Source of the DNA: Alphaproteobacteria bacterium UBA6038
GTDB taxonomy: Bacteria; Pseudomonadota; Alphaproteobacteria; Micropepsales; Micropepsaceae
DNA: 30,061 bases
Direction: 5' to 3'
Assembly: GCA_002429315.1 (NCBI GenBank)
Contig: DIZC01000115.1
Coordinates: 41,093 to 71,153, forward strand
A model generated the notes under the pieces. That model saw only the letters and a list, made by a program, of their open reading frames with translations. It did no database searches and was not told the origin of the DNA. Below are positions 1 through 7,446 of this stretch, in pieces. The position numbers were made by a program, and so were the translations under genes. Position 1 is the first letter of the stretch. Each line of letters opens with the position of its first letter.

Positions 1-521
1 CCGAGCTCGGCTACATGGCCAAGCTGAAGCCGGAATTCGACCGGCGCAACGCCAAGATCATCGGCCTCTCCGTCGATCCCACCACCGATCACCAACGCTG
101 GGCCAACGACATCGAGGAGACGCAGGGGTATGCGCCGAACTACCCCATCATAGGCGATGCCGACATGAGCGTGGCCAAGCTCTACGACATGCTGCCCGCC
201 AGCGTCTCGGGCGATTCCGCAAAGCGCACCCCGGCGGACAACCAGACGGTGCGCAACGTCTTCATCGTCGGGCCGGATAAGAAGATCAAAACGATTCTCA
301 TCTATCCCATGACGACCGGGCGGAATTTCGACGAGGTGCTGCGGATCCTGGATTCGCTGCAGCTCACGGCGAAGCACCGCGTGGCGACGCCGGTGAACTG
401 GAAGCGCGGCGAGGACGTGATCATCGCGGGCTCGGTTTCGAACGACGAGGCGAAGAAAATCTATCCGCAGGGCTGGAAGGAGCCGCGGCCCTACATCCGC
501 ATCGTCCCGCAGCCGCAATAA
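1..521 (+). CDS. 1-Cys peroxiredoxin (Prx6 type), 3' part
   Basis: Thiol peroxidase that reduces hydrogen peroxide and organic hydroperoxides in the cytoplasm. The reading frame is open from the first bases of the window (codons from position 3), so the gene begins upstream. An ATG at 15 is internal: the residues before it (ELGY) continue the family sequence. What remains is the second half of the AhpC/TSA fold and the C-terminal 1-cysPrx domain. Recognisable stretches are IIGLSVDP, YPIIGDAD, NVFIVGPDKKIK and TPVNWKRGEDVII, which are typical of the Prx6/1-Cys branch rather than AhpC. The peroxidatic cysteine (PVCTTE region) lies outside the window and cannot be checked. The gene ends in TAA with no obvious terminator. 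The next gene, CsbD, has its own promoter, so the two are probably separate units, although both fit a stress-defence theme. Confidence 0.93.
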   Translation, partial: ELGYMAKLKPEFDRRNAKIIGLSVDPTTDHQRWANDIEETQGYAPNYPIIGDADMSVAKLYDMLPASVSGDSAKRTPADNQTVRNVFIVGPDKKIKTILIYPMTTGRNFDEVLRILDSLQLTAKHRVATPVNWKRGEDVIIAGSVSNDEAKKIYPQGWKEPRPYIRIVPQPQ

Positions 522-625
522 GCGCTGGACGGCACGCCAATACCGGTGTTGCGAAGTCGCAGAAGAGTGAGAAAGCCAAGATCACGTTAGAACTGTGAAT
601 TTGATGTGCGATTCCGGTCCCGTGT

Positions 626-650
626 GGAACGGTTGTGTGCTCCGGCCGTT
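626..650 (+). promoter_or_regulatory. EcfG-type general stress promoter before csbD
   Basis: GGAAC at 626-630 and CGTT at 647-650 are separated by exactly 16 bases. This matches the consensus recognised by the EcfG sigma factors that run the general stress response in alphaproteobacteria (GGAAC-N16/17-cGTT). It lies 34 bp before the csbD start codon, leaving a short leader that contains the ribosome site. The match is seen in the sequence; control by EcfG is inferred from the consensus and from CsbD being a typical member of that regulon. Confidence 0.7.
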
Positions 651-683
651 TTCGCTTCAGGGCAGCACGACGAGGAGTGAACG

Positions 684-869
684 ATGGACAACGACCGCAT
701 CAAAGGAATGGGCGACCAGGCCAAAGGAAGCCTGAAAGACGCTGCCGGCAAGGCGACCGGCGATTCCAAGCTGCAGGCCGAAGGCAAGATGGACAAGGCC
801 AAAGGCAAAATCGAGAACGCCGTCGGCGGCGCAAAAGACTCCATGCGAGAGCATCTGGACCGACACTAA
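684..869 (+). CDS. CsbD family stress-response protein
   Basis: Small, highly charged, hydrophilic protein of 61 residues. It fits the CsbD family: an N-terminal stretch NDRIKGMGDQAKGSLKDAAG followed by repeated K/A/G-rich helical segments (GKATGD, GKMDKAKGKIENAVGGAKD). Members are strongly induced by general stress; their biochemical function is unknown. The length is normal for the family. AGGAG at 672-676 sits well ahead of the ATG. An EcfG-type promoter lies just upstream and an intrinsic terminator follows at 920-955, so this looks like a stand-alone stress-induced gene. Confidence 0.93.
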   Translation: MDNDRIKGMGDQAKGSLKDAAGKATGDSKLQAEGKMDKAKGKIENAVGGAKDSMREHLDRH

Positions 870-919
870 CCCTGCCATCGGGCGGCTTCTCTGCCAAACG
901 GCAGGGTTCGTCCGGCAAC

Positions 920-955
920 GGTGCGGAGCGTTCGCGCGCTCCGCACCTTTTCTTT
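920..955 (+). terminator. Rho-independent terminator after csbD
   Basis: A perfect 11-bp stem (GGTGCGGAGCG at 920-930, CGCTCCGCACC at 937-947) with a six-base loop is followed at once by TTTTCTTT. It lies 51 bp after the csbD stop codon and is the clearest intrinsic terminator in the window. Confidence 0.85.
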
Positions 956-1016
956 CGCAAATTGAAACGCGGGATTCGGCATGGCGGCGGCGGTCGCTGC
1001 CGTTAAGCTCGCGTGC

Positions 1017-1706
1017 ATGAAGACGATCGATTGGCAGGCGGTCGGCGCCAATCTCGATGCTTGGGGCAGCGCTACGGTGAACCGCTGCGTGTCCGCGCGC
1101 GACTGCGAAAGCCTGATGGCGGTCTATGCCGACGCGGCGCGGTTTCGCAGCCGAGTGGTGATGGCGCAGCATGGGTTCGGCCGCGGCGAGTACAAGTATT
1201 TTTCCCATCCGCTGCCGCCGTTGGTTGCGGAGCTGCGCACCGCGCTCTATCCGCCGCTGGCGAAAATCGCCAACCGCTGGAACGAGTCGCTGAAGATTCC
1301 TGCGCGGTTTCCCCCGACCCATGCGGCGTATCTGAAGCGCTGCCACGCTGCCGGACAAACGCGTCCGACGCCGCTGCTGTTGCGCTACGGCGAAGGCGAT
1401 TACAACTGCCTGCATCAGGATCTGTACGGCGACCACGTGTTTCCGTTGCAGGTGACCGTGCTTCTCTCGCGACCGGGCGAAGATTTCACCGGTGGCGAAT
1501 TCGTGCTCACCGAGCAGCGCCCGCGCATGCAGTCGCGCGCCGAAGTGGTGCCGCTCGCGCAAGGCGACGCCGTGATCTTCGCCGTGAATGAACGCCCGGT
1601 GCACGGCTCAAAAGGCGTCTACCGCGTGAAGATGCGCCATGGCGTGAGCCGCCTGCGCTCCGGCTCCCGCTTCACTCTCGGCCTCATCTTCCACGACGCG
1701 AAGTGA
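1017..1706 (+). CDS. 2OG-Fe(II) oxygenase family protein
   Basis: Predicted non-heme iron, 2-oxoglutarate-dependent dioxygenase of 229 residues; the substrate is unknown. The core reads YNCLHQDLYGD (about 129-139), which supplies the HxD iron ligands H133 and D135. DFTGGEFVLTEQRPRMQSR follows, then RHGVSR, whose H208 is the likely distal ligand, and the protein ends in GLIFHDAK. This arrangement fits the bacterial oxygenase family PF09859. An alternative in-frame ATG at 981 would add a 12-residue alanine-rich extension. I prefer 1017 because the protein then opens with MKTIDWQAVG, close to usual family starts, although neither site has a strong ribosome site. It follows csbD after a terminator, so it is probably transcribed separately. 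Confidence 0.85.
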   Translation: MKTIDWQAVGANLDAWGSATVNRCVSARDCESLMAVYADAARFRSRVVMAQHGFGRGEYKYFSHPLPPLVAELRTALYPPLAKIANRWNESLKIPARFPPTHAAYLKRCHAAGQTRPTPLLLRYGEGDYNCLHQDLYGDHVFPLQVTVLLSRPGEDFTGGEFVLTEQRPRMQSRAEVVPLAQGDAVIFAVNERPVHGSKGVYRVKMRHGVSRLRSGSRFTLGLIFHDAK

Positions 1707-1747
1707 GCGGCTGTTCGGTTGGCAATATGGCCTGTCGCGGAAGCGGG

Positions 1748-3391
1748 CTAAGAGCCGTTGGCAGGACAATACTTGTCGACGAAGGCTTCAACTCGATCCG
1801 TCTTGTAGAATGTCTCAGCTTCGGTCGCGTCACCACCTGTGGCCTCTTGATAGAGCAAAAATCCGTCGAGCGGATATGCTCCGTGCGCCCGATAGATGGC
1901 CTCGGCCAGTTCCCGATCGGACATCTGCGGGTTGAGAGTGGTGCCGTAGCGATTGGCGATCCCGGCCCGGATCTCTTTGTCTGATATAGCGAGTAGACTT
2001 CTTAATTCCTGGACCTTAGATCCCATTCCGCGGACACTGATCTCCTCAAGGCGTCTCTCATAGCTCTCGGGTTTCAGAGCGATGACCGCGTATCCCCATA
2101 TGGCTGCATAGTCGGGGTTACCACGAATGTAGGCCTTGAAGGCCTCCTCACCTGTTGTGTGCCTAGCGCGACTCTCCGGAACAACGATCAAAAACGCAGT
2201 GCGAAAGTCTTGGAAGCGGCGAGCCATGCTGCGCGCCGCGTCCTGCACGGACGGGGGCTTGTGGTTGAGACCTGCAACGATTGCTGCATCCATACGCTGG
2301 CGAACATTGTCCCAGACCGTAGCCCCAAAAACTCCGTAAGAGCCATCATCCTGAATGTTGTTCACGGCCGAAACGCGTCGCGCGACAGCCATCACCAAGG
2401 AGGCTGCAATTTGCCCCACTTCGTTCGCCGCAGGACGGCCGCCCGTTCTCATGGTGTGCTGCGCGATACGAGCTATCCCTCTCTTGAGAGGCTTTGCAAT
2501 CAGCGGATCCAAAATCGCACCGGCCAGTTCGGCGAGAATGGGATTGTGAAGACCGAGCAAATATTTTTTCGCCGGTTCGGAGACCTTCTTATCAAACAGC
2601 AAATCCACAAGGTCTTCTGCCAACAGATTCCGAGTGGTAGCGGTTTCCTCGTCTCGGAGGTCATCAGTAGCTTGGGCCTCGGTGATATCGGCCGGATGAC
2701 TCGCATCCACTAACCGCACCGGTTCGTCCCCTGATGTGGTAACTAGCGCTGGTCGGCCCGACAGGTACGGAGCGACCATTGAATATTTTTGCATTAGCGT
2801 CGAGACGCTTGCAGCGTGCACGCCGGTCGTATTGAGAGCCTGAGCGAGGACTTGACCCGCTACCGAGTGCTCAGCGTGAGAAAGCACTCGAACCTGCAGC
2901 TCTGCGAGATTCCTTTCTGCACTGCGAGCCTTGGTTGCCTGTTCACCTGCTTTCCCTTCAAACCCGGCGGCGGCAAACGTACAGAAGGCCAGAATGCTGA
3001 CGACCACTTTAGCAGCCGCTATCCCCTTGATTGTTTTGCGGACTGCACCGGCTTGAGCAACAGAGACTTCGAGGCGCCCGAGCCAAACCGCCGTCAAGAG
3101 AGTTGCGATTGCCAGTACGACAACGACCCAAGACATCTGCAGCCATCTTTCATACGAGCGAATGGATCGCTGTATTCCGGCCAAGGTTTCGTCTGAGGTG
3201 GAGGTAGAAAAGGGGATAATCAGCAATATTGCGGCTGCAACTAAGGCCGCAATGCCCACCAACCGTAGAACGCGTGCAATACCGCGCCTTATGGCTGCGG
3301 AAGATCGATTTGAGCTTTCATTTTTTTTGGAAAGGCCACCGCTGAGCAATATCAACAGTAACCCTATTGCCACCAGTTCAAAGAAGTTCAT
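1748..3391 (-). CDS. Unrecognised membrane protein, four N-terminal helices plus large soluble domain
   Basis: I do not recognise this 547-residue protein. Four hydrophobic segments are visible at about 4-20, 42-62, 88-108 and 127-146. Helices 2 and 3 are linked by a Ser/Thr-rich loop. After the fourth helix come about 400 mostly hydrophilic residues with long helical stretches. These include an alanine-rich part near 300-360 (around GGRPAANEVGQIAASLVMAV) and a C-terminal helical region (SDKEIRAGIANRYG, MSDRELAEAIYRAHG). No nucleotide-binding, nuclease or peptidase motif stands out. The start ATG at 3391 follows GGGGGGCT. Base composition is clearly less GC-rich than both neighbours, codon use is more even, and the gene is alone on its strand between unrelated genes. 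These features suggest horizontal acquisition. The layout, membrane anchor plus big cytoplasmic domain, is compatible with a sensor or defence effector, but nothing seen proves that. Confidence 0.8.
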   Translation of the reverse strand: MNFFELVAIGLLLILLSGGLSKKNESSNRSSAAIRRGIARVLRLVGIAALVAAAILLIIPFSTSTSDETLAGIQRSIRSYERWLQMSWVVVVLAIATLLTAVWLGRLEVSVAQAGAVRKTIKGIAAAKVVVSILAFCTFAAAGFEGKAGEQATKARSAERNLAELQVRVLSHAEHSVAGQVLAQALNTTGVHAASVSTLMQKYSMVAPYLSGRPALVTTSGDEPVRLVDASHPADITEAQATDDLRDEETATTRNLLAEDLVDLLFDKKVSEPAKKYLLGLHNPILAELAGAILDPLIAKPLKRGIARIAQHTMRTGGRPAANEVGQIAASLVMAVARRVSAVNNIQDDGSYGVFGATVWDNVRQRMDAAIVAGLNHKPPSVQDAARSMARRFQDFRTAFLIVVPESRARHTTGEEAFKAYIRGNPDYAAIWGYAVIALKPESYERRLEEISVRGMGSKVQELRSLLAISDKEIRAGIANRYGTTLNPQMSDRELAEAIYRAHGAYPLDGFLLYQEATGGDATEAETFYKTDRVEAFVDKYCPANGS

Positions 3392-3597
3392 CTAGCCCCC
3401 CAAAGAGAAACGCTCGGCGGGATATCCTAGCGGACATAGTAATCAACAACCAGCCTTGAACGGTTGGTCAACCAAAATGTTACTCGCCATGAGAATTTCT
3501 GGTGCGACCCGCCCCGCCCCCTTTTCACCCAATCGGAACTTGCGGTGCCGTACAGCCCGGTTATCATGGCATGGCTGACAATTTGTCGGGGCATGCC

Positions 3598-4785
3598 ATG
3601 GACCTTTCCTTTTCGCCTGAAGAAGAAGCCTTTCGCCAGGAGGTGCGCAGCTTCATTCGCGATAACCTGCCGGACAAGCTGAAGGGCAAGGTGCGCCGCG
3701 GCGATCTGGAGACGAAGGACGACTACCTCACCTGGCACAAAATTCTCTATCGCCAGGGATGGGTCGCGCCGGCATGGCCGAAGCAGTATGGCGGCCCCGG
3801 CTGGACGGTGACGCAGCGCTACATCTTCAACGAGGAATGCGCCGAAGCCGAAACGCCGATGATCCTGCCGTTCGGCGTGGCGATGTGCGGGCCGGTCATC
3901 TACACCTTCGGCAGCGAGGCACAGAAGCAGAAGTATCTGCCGCGAATTCTATCCGGCGAAGACTGGTGGTGCCAGGGTTATTCCGAACCGGGCGCCGGCT
4001 CCGACCTCGCCAGCCTCAAAACCCGCGCGGTGCGCGACGGCGATCATTACATCGTGAACGGTCAGAAAACCTGGACCACGCTGGCGCAATTCGCCGACTG
4101 GATTTTCTGTCTGGTGCGCACCGATACATCCGTGAAGCAGCAGGAAGGCATTACCTTCCTGCTGATCGACATGAAGACGCCAGGCATTACCGTGAAGCCG
4201 ATCATCGTGCTCGACGGCGCCCACGAAGTGAACGAGGTGTTCTTCGACAATGTGAAGGTGCCGGTCGAAAATCGCATCGGCGAGGAGAACAAGGGCTGGA
4301 CCTACGCCAAATTCCTGCTGGTGCACGAGCGCTCCGGCATCGCCGGGGTGGCGCGGTCGAAGAAGGCGATCGAGCGGCTGAAGCAGATTGCAGAGGCTGA
4401 AATGATCGACGGCAAGCCGCTGATCGAAACCGACGAGTTCACCCGCAAGATCGCGGAAACCGAGATCGATCTGTCGGCGCTGGAGTTCACCGAGCTGCGC
4501 ACCCTGGCGAAGGAATCGCGCGGGCAGATGGCGGGGCCGGAAAGCTCTATCCTCAAAATCAAGGGCACTGAGATCCAGCAGCGCATCACCGAGCTCACAC
4601 TCGAAGCGATTGGCTACTACGCCTATCCGGATGCGCGTTCGTTCGGCGACAACGAATATCCCGTCGGACCGGATTACGCAGTTGGGCAGGCCGGGCACTA
4701 CTTCAACATGCGCAAGGCCTCGATCTACGGCGGCTCGAACGAGATCCAGCGCGGCATCATCGCCAAAGCGGTGCTGGGGTTGTAA
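3598..4785 (+). CDS. pimC: Acyl-CoA dehydrogenase, PimC-like (large subunit type)
   Basis: FAD-dependent dehydrogenase introducing the alpha-beta double bond into an acyl-CoA, 395 residues. It opens with MDLSFSPEEEAFRQEVRSF. It contains the flavin/substrate signature QGYSEPGAGSDLASLKTRA, then GQKTWTT and FDNVKVPVENRIGEENKGW, and ends in ASIYGGSNEIQRGIIAKAVL. The YGGSNEIQR form has Gly where medium-chain dehydrogenases carry the catalytic Glu (YEGT). This is common in this subfamily, where the base is thought to lie elsewhere. An ATG 27 bp upstream (3571) is also in frame, but the family starts at MDLSF. It pairs with the second dehydrogenase at 4985, and the two resemble the large and small pimeloyl-CoA dehydrogenase subunits of dicarboxylate degradation. 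The pair likely forms a heteromer. Substrate assignment is by similarity only. Confidence 0.88.
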   Translation: MDLSFSPEEEAFRQEVRSFIRDNLPDKLKGKVRRGDLETKDDYLTWHKILYRQGWVAPAWPKQYGGPGWTVTQRYIFNEECAEAETPMILPFGVAMCGPVIYTFGSEAQKQKYLPRILSGEDWWCQGYSEPGAGSDLASLKTRAVRDGDHYIVNGQKTWTTLAQFADWIFCLVRTDTSVKQQEGITFLLIDMKTPGITVKPIIVLDGAHEVNEVFFDNVKVPVENRIGEENKGWTYAKFLLVHERSGIAGVARSKKAIERLKQIAEAEMIDGKPLIETDEFTRKIAETEIDLSALEFTELRTLAKESRGQMAGPESSILKIKGTEIQQRITELTLEAIGYYAYPDARSFGDNEYPVGPDYAVGQAGHYFNMRKASIYGGSNEIQRGIIAKAVLGL

Positions 4786-4797
4786 CTAACAGAATCC

Positions 4798-4972
4798 GCT
4801 CGCCCCCTTTGGGGGAGAGGGGCAGGGGTGAGGGGGATGCCGAAATGCAGGTACCAGGTATCCGGAATCAGATTGGATGTTCGAGCAAAGCCATCTGATA
4901 CCCGATACCTGATCCCTGTTTTCTGACACCCCCTCACCCTGTATCCCTCTCCCCCGGAGGGGGAGAGGGAGC
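4798..4972. repeat. 175-bp imperfect palindromic repeat between the two dehydrogenase genes
   Basis: The whole spacer forms one long imperfect inverted repeat. The left end (GCTCGCCCCCTTTGGGGGAG, then GGTGAGGGGG) is matched in reverse by the right end (CCCCCTCACCC, then CTCCCCCGGAGGGGGAG and AGC). Inner arms also pair: the stretch near 4851-4874 (GGTACCAGGTATCCGGAATC) with 4893-4916 (ATCTGATACCCGATACCTG). The right end carries a perfect nested hairpin with 11-bp arms (4945-4955 and 4959-4969). This resembles the REP/MITE-like intergenic elements common in alphaproteobacteria. Two related elements occur at 12378-12525 and 13530-13658. Being intercistronic, it would fold into a strong hairpin in a shared transcript. 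Confidence 0.85.
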
Positions 4973-4984
4973 AAAGATAGGTAC

Positions 4985-6115
4985 ATGGATTTCTCCTACA
5001 CCGAAGAGCAGACGCTGCTGCGCAACAGCGTCGCGCGGTTCTTGGCCGACCACTACGATTTCGAGACGTTCAAGCGCGTGTCGCGCGCCGAGCCTGGATG
5101 GCGGCCAGACATCTGGAAGCAGTTTGCGGAACTGGGCCTGCTCGGCGCCTCGCTGCCGGAGGATTTTGGCGGGCTTGGCGGCGGTCCCATCGAAACCATG
5201 ATCGTGATGGAGGAGTTCGGAAAGGCGCTGGCGGTTGAGCCCTACGTTGCGACCGTGGTCATCGGCGGCGGATTGCTGCGCCGTTCAGGCAGTGACGCGC
5301 AGAGGCAGGAATGGCTGCCGAAAATTGCCGGCGGCGAAACCGTGATGGCGTTCGCTTTCGCCGAGCCGCAGGGGCGCTACGATCTCGCCGACCTCACCAC
5401 CACCGCAAAGAAAAGCGGTGCGGGTCACGTGCTGAACGGCCATAAGGCCGTCGTGCTGGGCGGCCCGTGGGCCGACACGCTGATCGTCACAGCGCGCGTG
5501 GGCGGCGGGCAGCGCGACGCGAACGGCGTGAGCGTTTTTCTGGTGGACAAGAAATCCGATGGCATTTCGGCCCGCCATTATCCCACCGTCGACGGGCAGC
5601 ACGCCTCTGAAATCACCTTCGAAAACGTCGAGGTTCCCGCGTCCAATCTGATCGGCGCAGAAGGGGAGGGATTGCCCCTCATCGAACAGGCGGTGGACGA
5701 GGCGATCGCGGCGCATTGCGCCGAAGCCGTGGGCTGCATGAGGGTGCTGCAGGACGCCACCGTCGAGTATTCTAAAACCCGCAAGCAGTTCGGGGTGCCG
5801 ATCGGCAAGTTCCAGGTGCTGCAGCACCGCATGGTGGACATGTTCATCAACACCGAACAATCGGTTTCCATCGCGCTGATGGCGACGCTCAAGCTCGGCG
5901 AAAGCGAGACCGAGCGAAAGAAAGCCGCCTCGGCCGCCAAGGTGCACATCGGCAGGGCAGGCCGCTTTGTCGGCCAGCAGGCGGTCCAGATCCACGGCGG
6001 CATGGGGATGACCGACGAGCTGAACGTCGGCCACTATTTCAAGCGGCTCACCATGCTCGACACGCTGTACGGCAATGTCGATCACCATCTGAAGCGGTAC
6101 GCGGCGCTGGCGTAA
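4985..6115 (+). CDS. pimD: Acyl-CoA dehydrogenase, PimD-like (small subunit type)
   Basis: Second FAD-dependent acyl-CoA dehydrogenase, 376 residues, starting MDFSYTEEQTLLRNSVARFL. It has LGASLPEDFGGLGGG, FAFAEPQGRYDL where the usual flavin signature lies, ITFENVEVPASNLIG, the TRKQFGVPIGKFQVLQHRM signature and QIHGGMGMTDE. It ends LYGNVDHHLKRYAAL, so the canonical C-terminal Glu is absent here as well. Such a degenerate partner is what is expected of the small subunit of a two-subunit dehydrogenase. The 199-bp gap to the first subunit is filled by the palindromic repeat. The pair, with the crotonase downstream, suggests degradation of a dicarboxylate, cyclic or branched acyl-CoA. The exact substrate cannot be read from sequence. 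Confidence 0.87.
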   Translation: MDFSYTEEQTLLRNSVARFLADHYDFETFKRVSRAEPGWRPDIWKQFAELGLLGASLPEDFGGLGGGPIETMIVMEEFGKALAVEPYVATVVIGGGLLRRSGSDAQRQEWLPKIAGGETVMAFAFAEPQGRYDLADLTTTAKKSGAGHVLNGHKAVVLGGPWADTLIVTARVGGGQRDANGVSVFLVDKKSDGISARHYPTVDGQHASEITFENVEVPASNLIGAEGEGLPLIEQAVDEAIAAHCAEAVGCMRVLQDATVEYSKTRKQFGVPIGKFQVLQHRMVDMFINTEQSVSIALMATLKLGESETERKKAASAAKVHIGRAGRFVGQQAVQIHGGMGMTDELNVGHYFKRLTMLDTLYGNVDHHLKRYAALA

Positions 6116-6177
6116 CCTGTCGGCGTTTTTAGCTCAGTCGCCAGGCGCTGTTCCGGCAAGTCGTGCGTTATGGCGCC

Positions 6178-7341
6178 ATGCGCCGCGTCCTCCTCCTTGT
6201 CGCCGTCGTCGCGGCGCTGGTCGCCGTTGCCTTTGCCGTCTGGCAGAGATGGCGCGCGCTCCATCCTCCGCCGCTTGCCGGCATGCCGGCGGTCGTCCAC
6301 CGCGAGAACCTGTACAGCGAAGCGGCTGCCGGCCGTTTCAGCCCCGCCACGGCGGGGGCGCTGCCGCGCGTGTACGTGCCGGACGTCAAAGGCGGCGATG
6401 TGTATGTGATCGATCCGGCGCGGCTCCGCGTCATCGGCCGTTTCCCCGCCGGGCGGCATCCGCAGCATGTCGTGCCCTCGTACGACCTGAAGACCTTGTG
6501 GGTGGCGGGCAGCGCGGCGCCGGGCCGCGGCCCCGGCTTCGTCATGCCGATCGATCCGCGCACCTCTCAACCCGGTGCCGTCATCGACGTGCCGGACGCC
6601 TACAACCTCTATTTCACGCCGGACGGCCGCTCGGCCGTGATCGTGGCCGAAGAGGACAAGCGGCTCGATTTCCGCGATCCGTACACCATGGCGTTCCAGC
6701 AGACGGTGCGCACGCCGGAATGCCGCGGCATCAACCACGCGGATTTTTCCATCGACGGTCGTTTCGCCGTCATCAGCTGCGAGTTCGGCGGCAATCTGAT
6801 CAAGTTCGACGTGCCCGATCTGCGGGTGATCGCGACGCTTGCCCTGCCGCAACCCAGCATGCCGCAGGATGTGCGCCTCTCGCCCGACGGCAAGCTGTTC
6901 TACGTCGCCGACATGATGCGCGACGGCGTGTTCCTCATCGACGGCGAGCGCTTCGCCATCGCTGGGTTCCTCCACACCGGCGTCGGCACCCATGGCCTGG
7001 TCATCTCGCGCGACGGCACAAAGCTCTACGTCTCGAACCGCGGCTCGCACGTGGTGGAAGATCGCCCCGGCGGGCCCGGCAGCGTGTCGGTGATCGATTT
7101 TGCCGCCCGCCGCGTGGTGAAGACCTGGCCCATTCCCGGCGGCGGCAGCCCCGACATGGGCAATGTCAGCGCCGACGGCCGCTATCTGTGGCTGTCCGGG
7201 CGCTTCGACAATGTCGTCTATCGCATCGATACGAGCAGCGGCGCGGTGGTGAAGATTCCCGTCGGGCGCGAGCCGCACGGGCTCGCCATTTGGCCGCTGC
7301 CCGGCCGCTACTCCCTCGGCCACACCGGCATCCTGCGCTGA
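6178..7341 (+). CDS. YVTN/YncE-type beta-propeller protein with N-terminal membrane anchor
   Basis: A 387-residue protein with one N-terminal hydrophobic segment (VLLLVAVVAALVAVAFAV) preceded by Arg residues, so it is an uncleaved anchor or a signal peptide. The rest consists of repeated propeller blades. Typical blade phrases are VYVPDVKGGDVYVIDPARL, NLYFTPDGRSAVIV, DVRLSPDGKLFYVADM, GLVISRDGTKLYVSNRGSH and NVSADGRYLWLSGRFD. About six to seven blades fit the length. Family members are periplasmic and mostly of unknown role. A GTG at 6163 would add five residues; the ATG at 6178 places the positive charge right before the anchor. It sits 62 bp after the dehydrogenase and may be co-transcribed, but a link to acyl-CoA breakdown is not obvious. 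Confidence 0.85.
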   Translation: MRRVLLLVAVVAALVAVAFAVWQRWRALHPPPLAGMPAVVHRENLYSEAAAGRFSPATAGALPRVYVPDVKGGDVYVIDPARLRVIGRFPAGRHPQHVVPSYDLKTLWVAGSAAPGRGPGFVMPIDPRTSQPGAVIDVPDAYNLYFTPDGRSAVIVAEEDKRLDFRDPYTMAFQQTVRTPECRGINHADFSIDGRFAVISCEFGGNLIKFDVPDLRVIATLALPQPSMPQDVRLSPDGKLFYVADMMRDGVFLIDGERFAIAGFLHTGVGTHGLVISRDGTKLYVSNRGSHVVEDRPGGPGSVSVIDFAARRVVKTWPIPGGGSPDMGNVSADGRYLWLSGRFDNVVYRIDTSSGAVVKIPVGREPHGLAIWPLPGRYSLGHTGILR

Positions 7342-7446
7342 ACGTCAGGCGCTGCCCGGAGAGTCTCCGCAAGAGCACGATCGAGGGTCGTTCGTCTGCC
7401 GCCGGGACAGGTGCTAATCTCGCGCGCACAGATATCGGAGCACCCC

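Noticed and set aside
3535..3562. GGAAC followed by GTT upstream of the first acyl-CoA dehydrogenase, as a possible EcfG promoter
   Set aside because: The gap between GGAAC and GTT is 20 bases, too long for the EcfG consensus, and no stress link is evident.
3392..3597. Attachment site or direct repeats flanking the low-GC gene at 1748-3391
   Set aside because: I compared the two flanks by eye and found no convincing direct repeat, tRNA end or integrase; only a short palindrome (GGTTGGTCAACC) is present.
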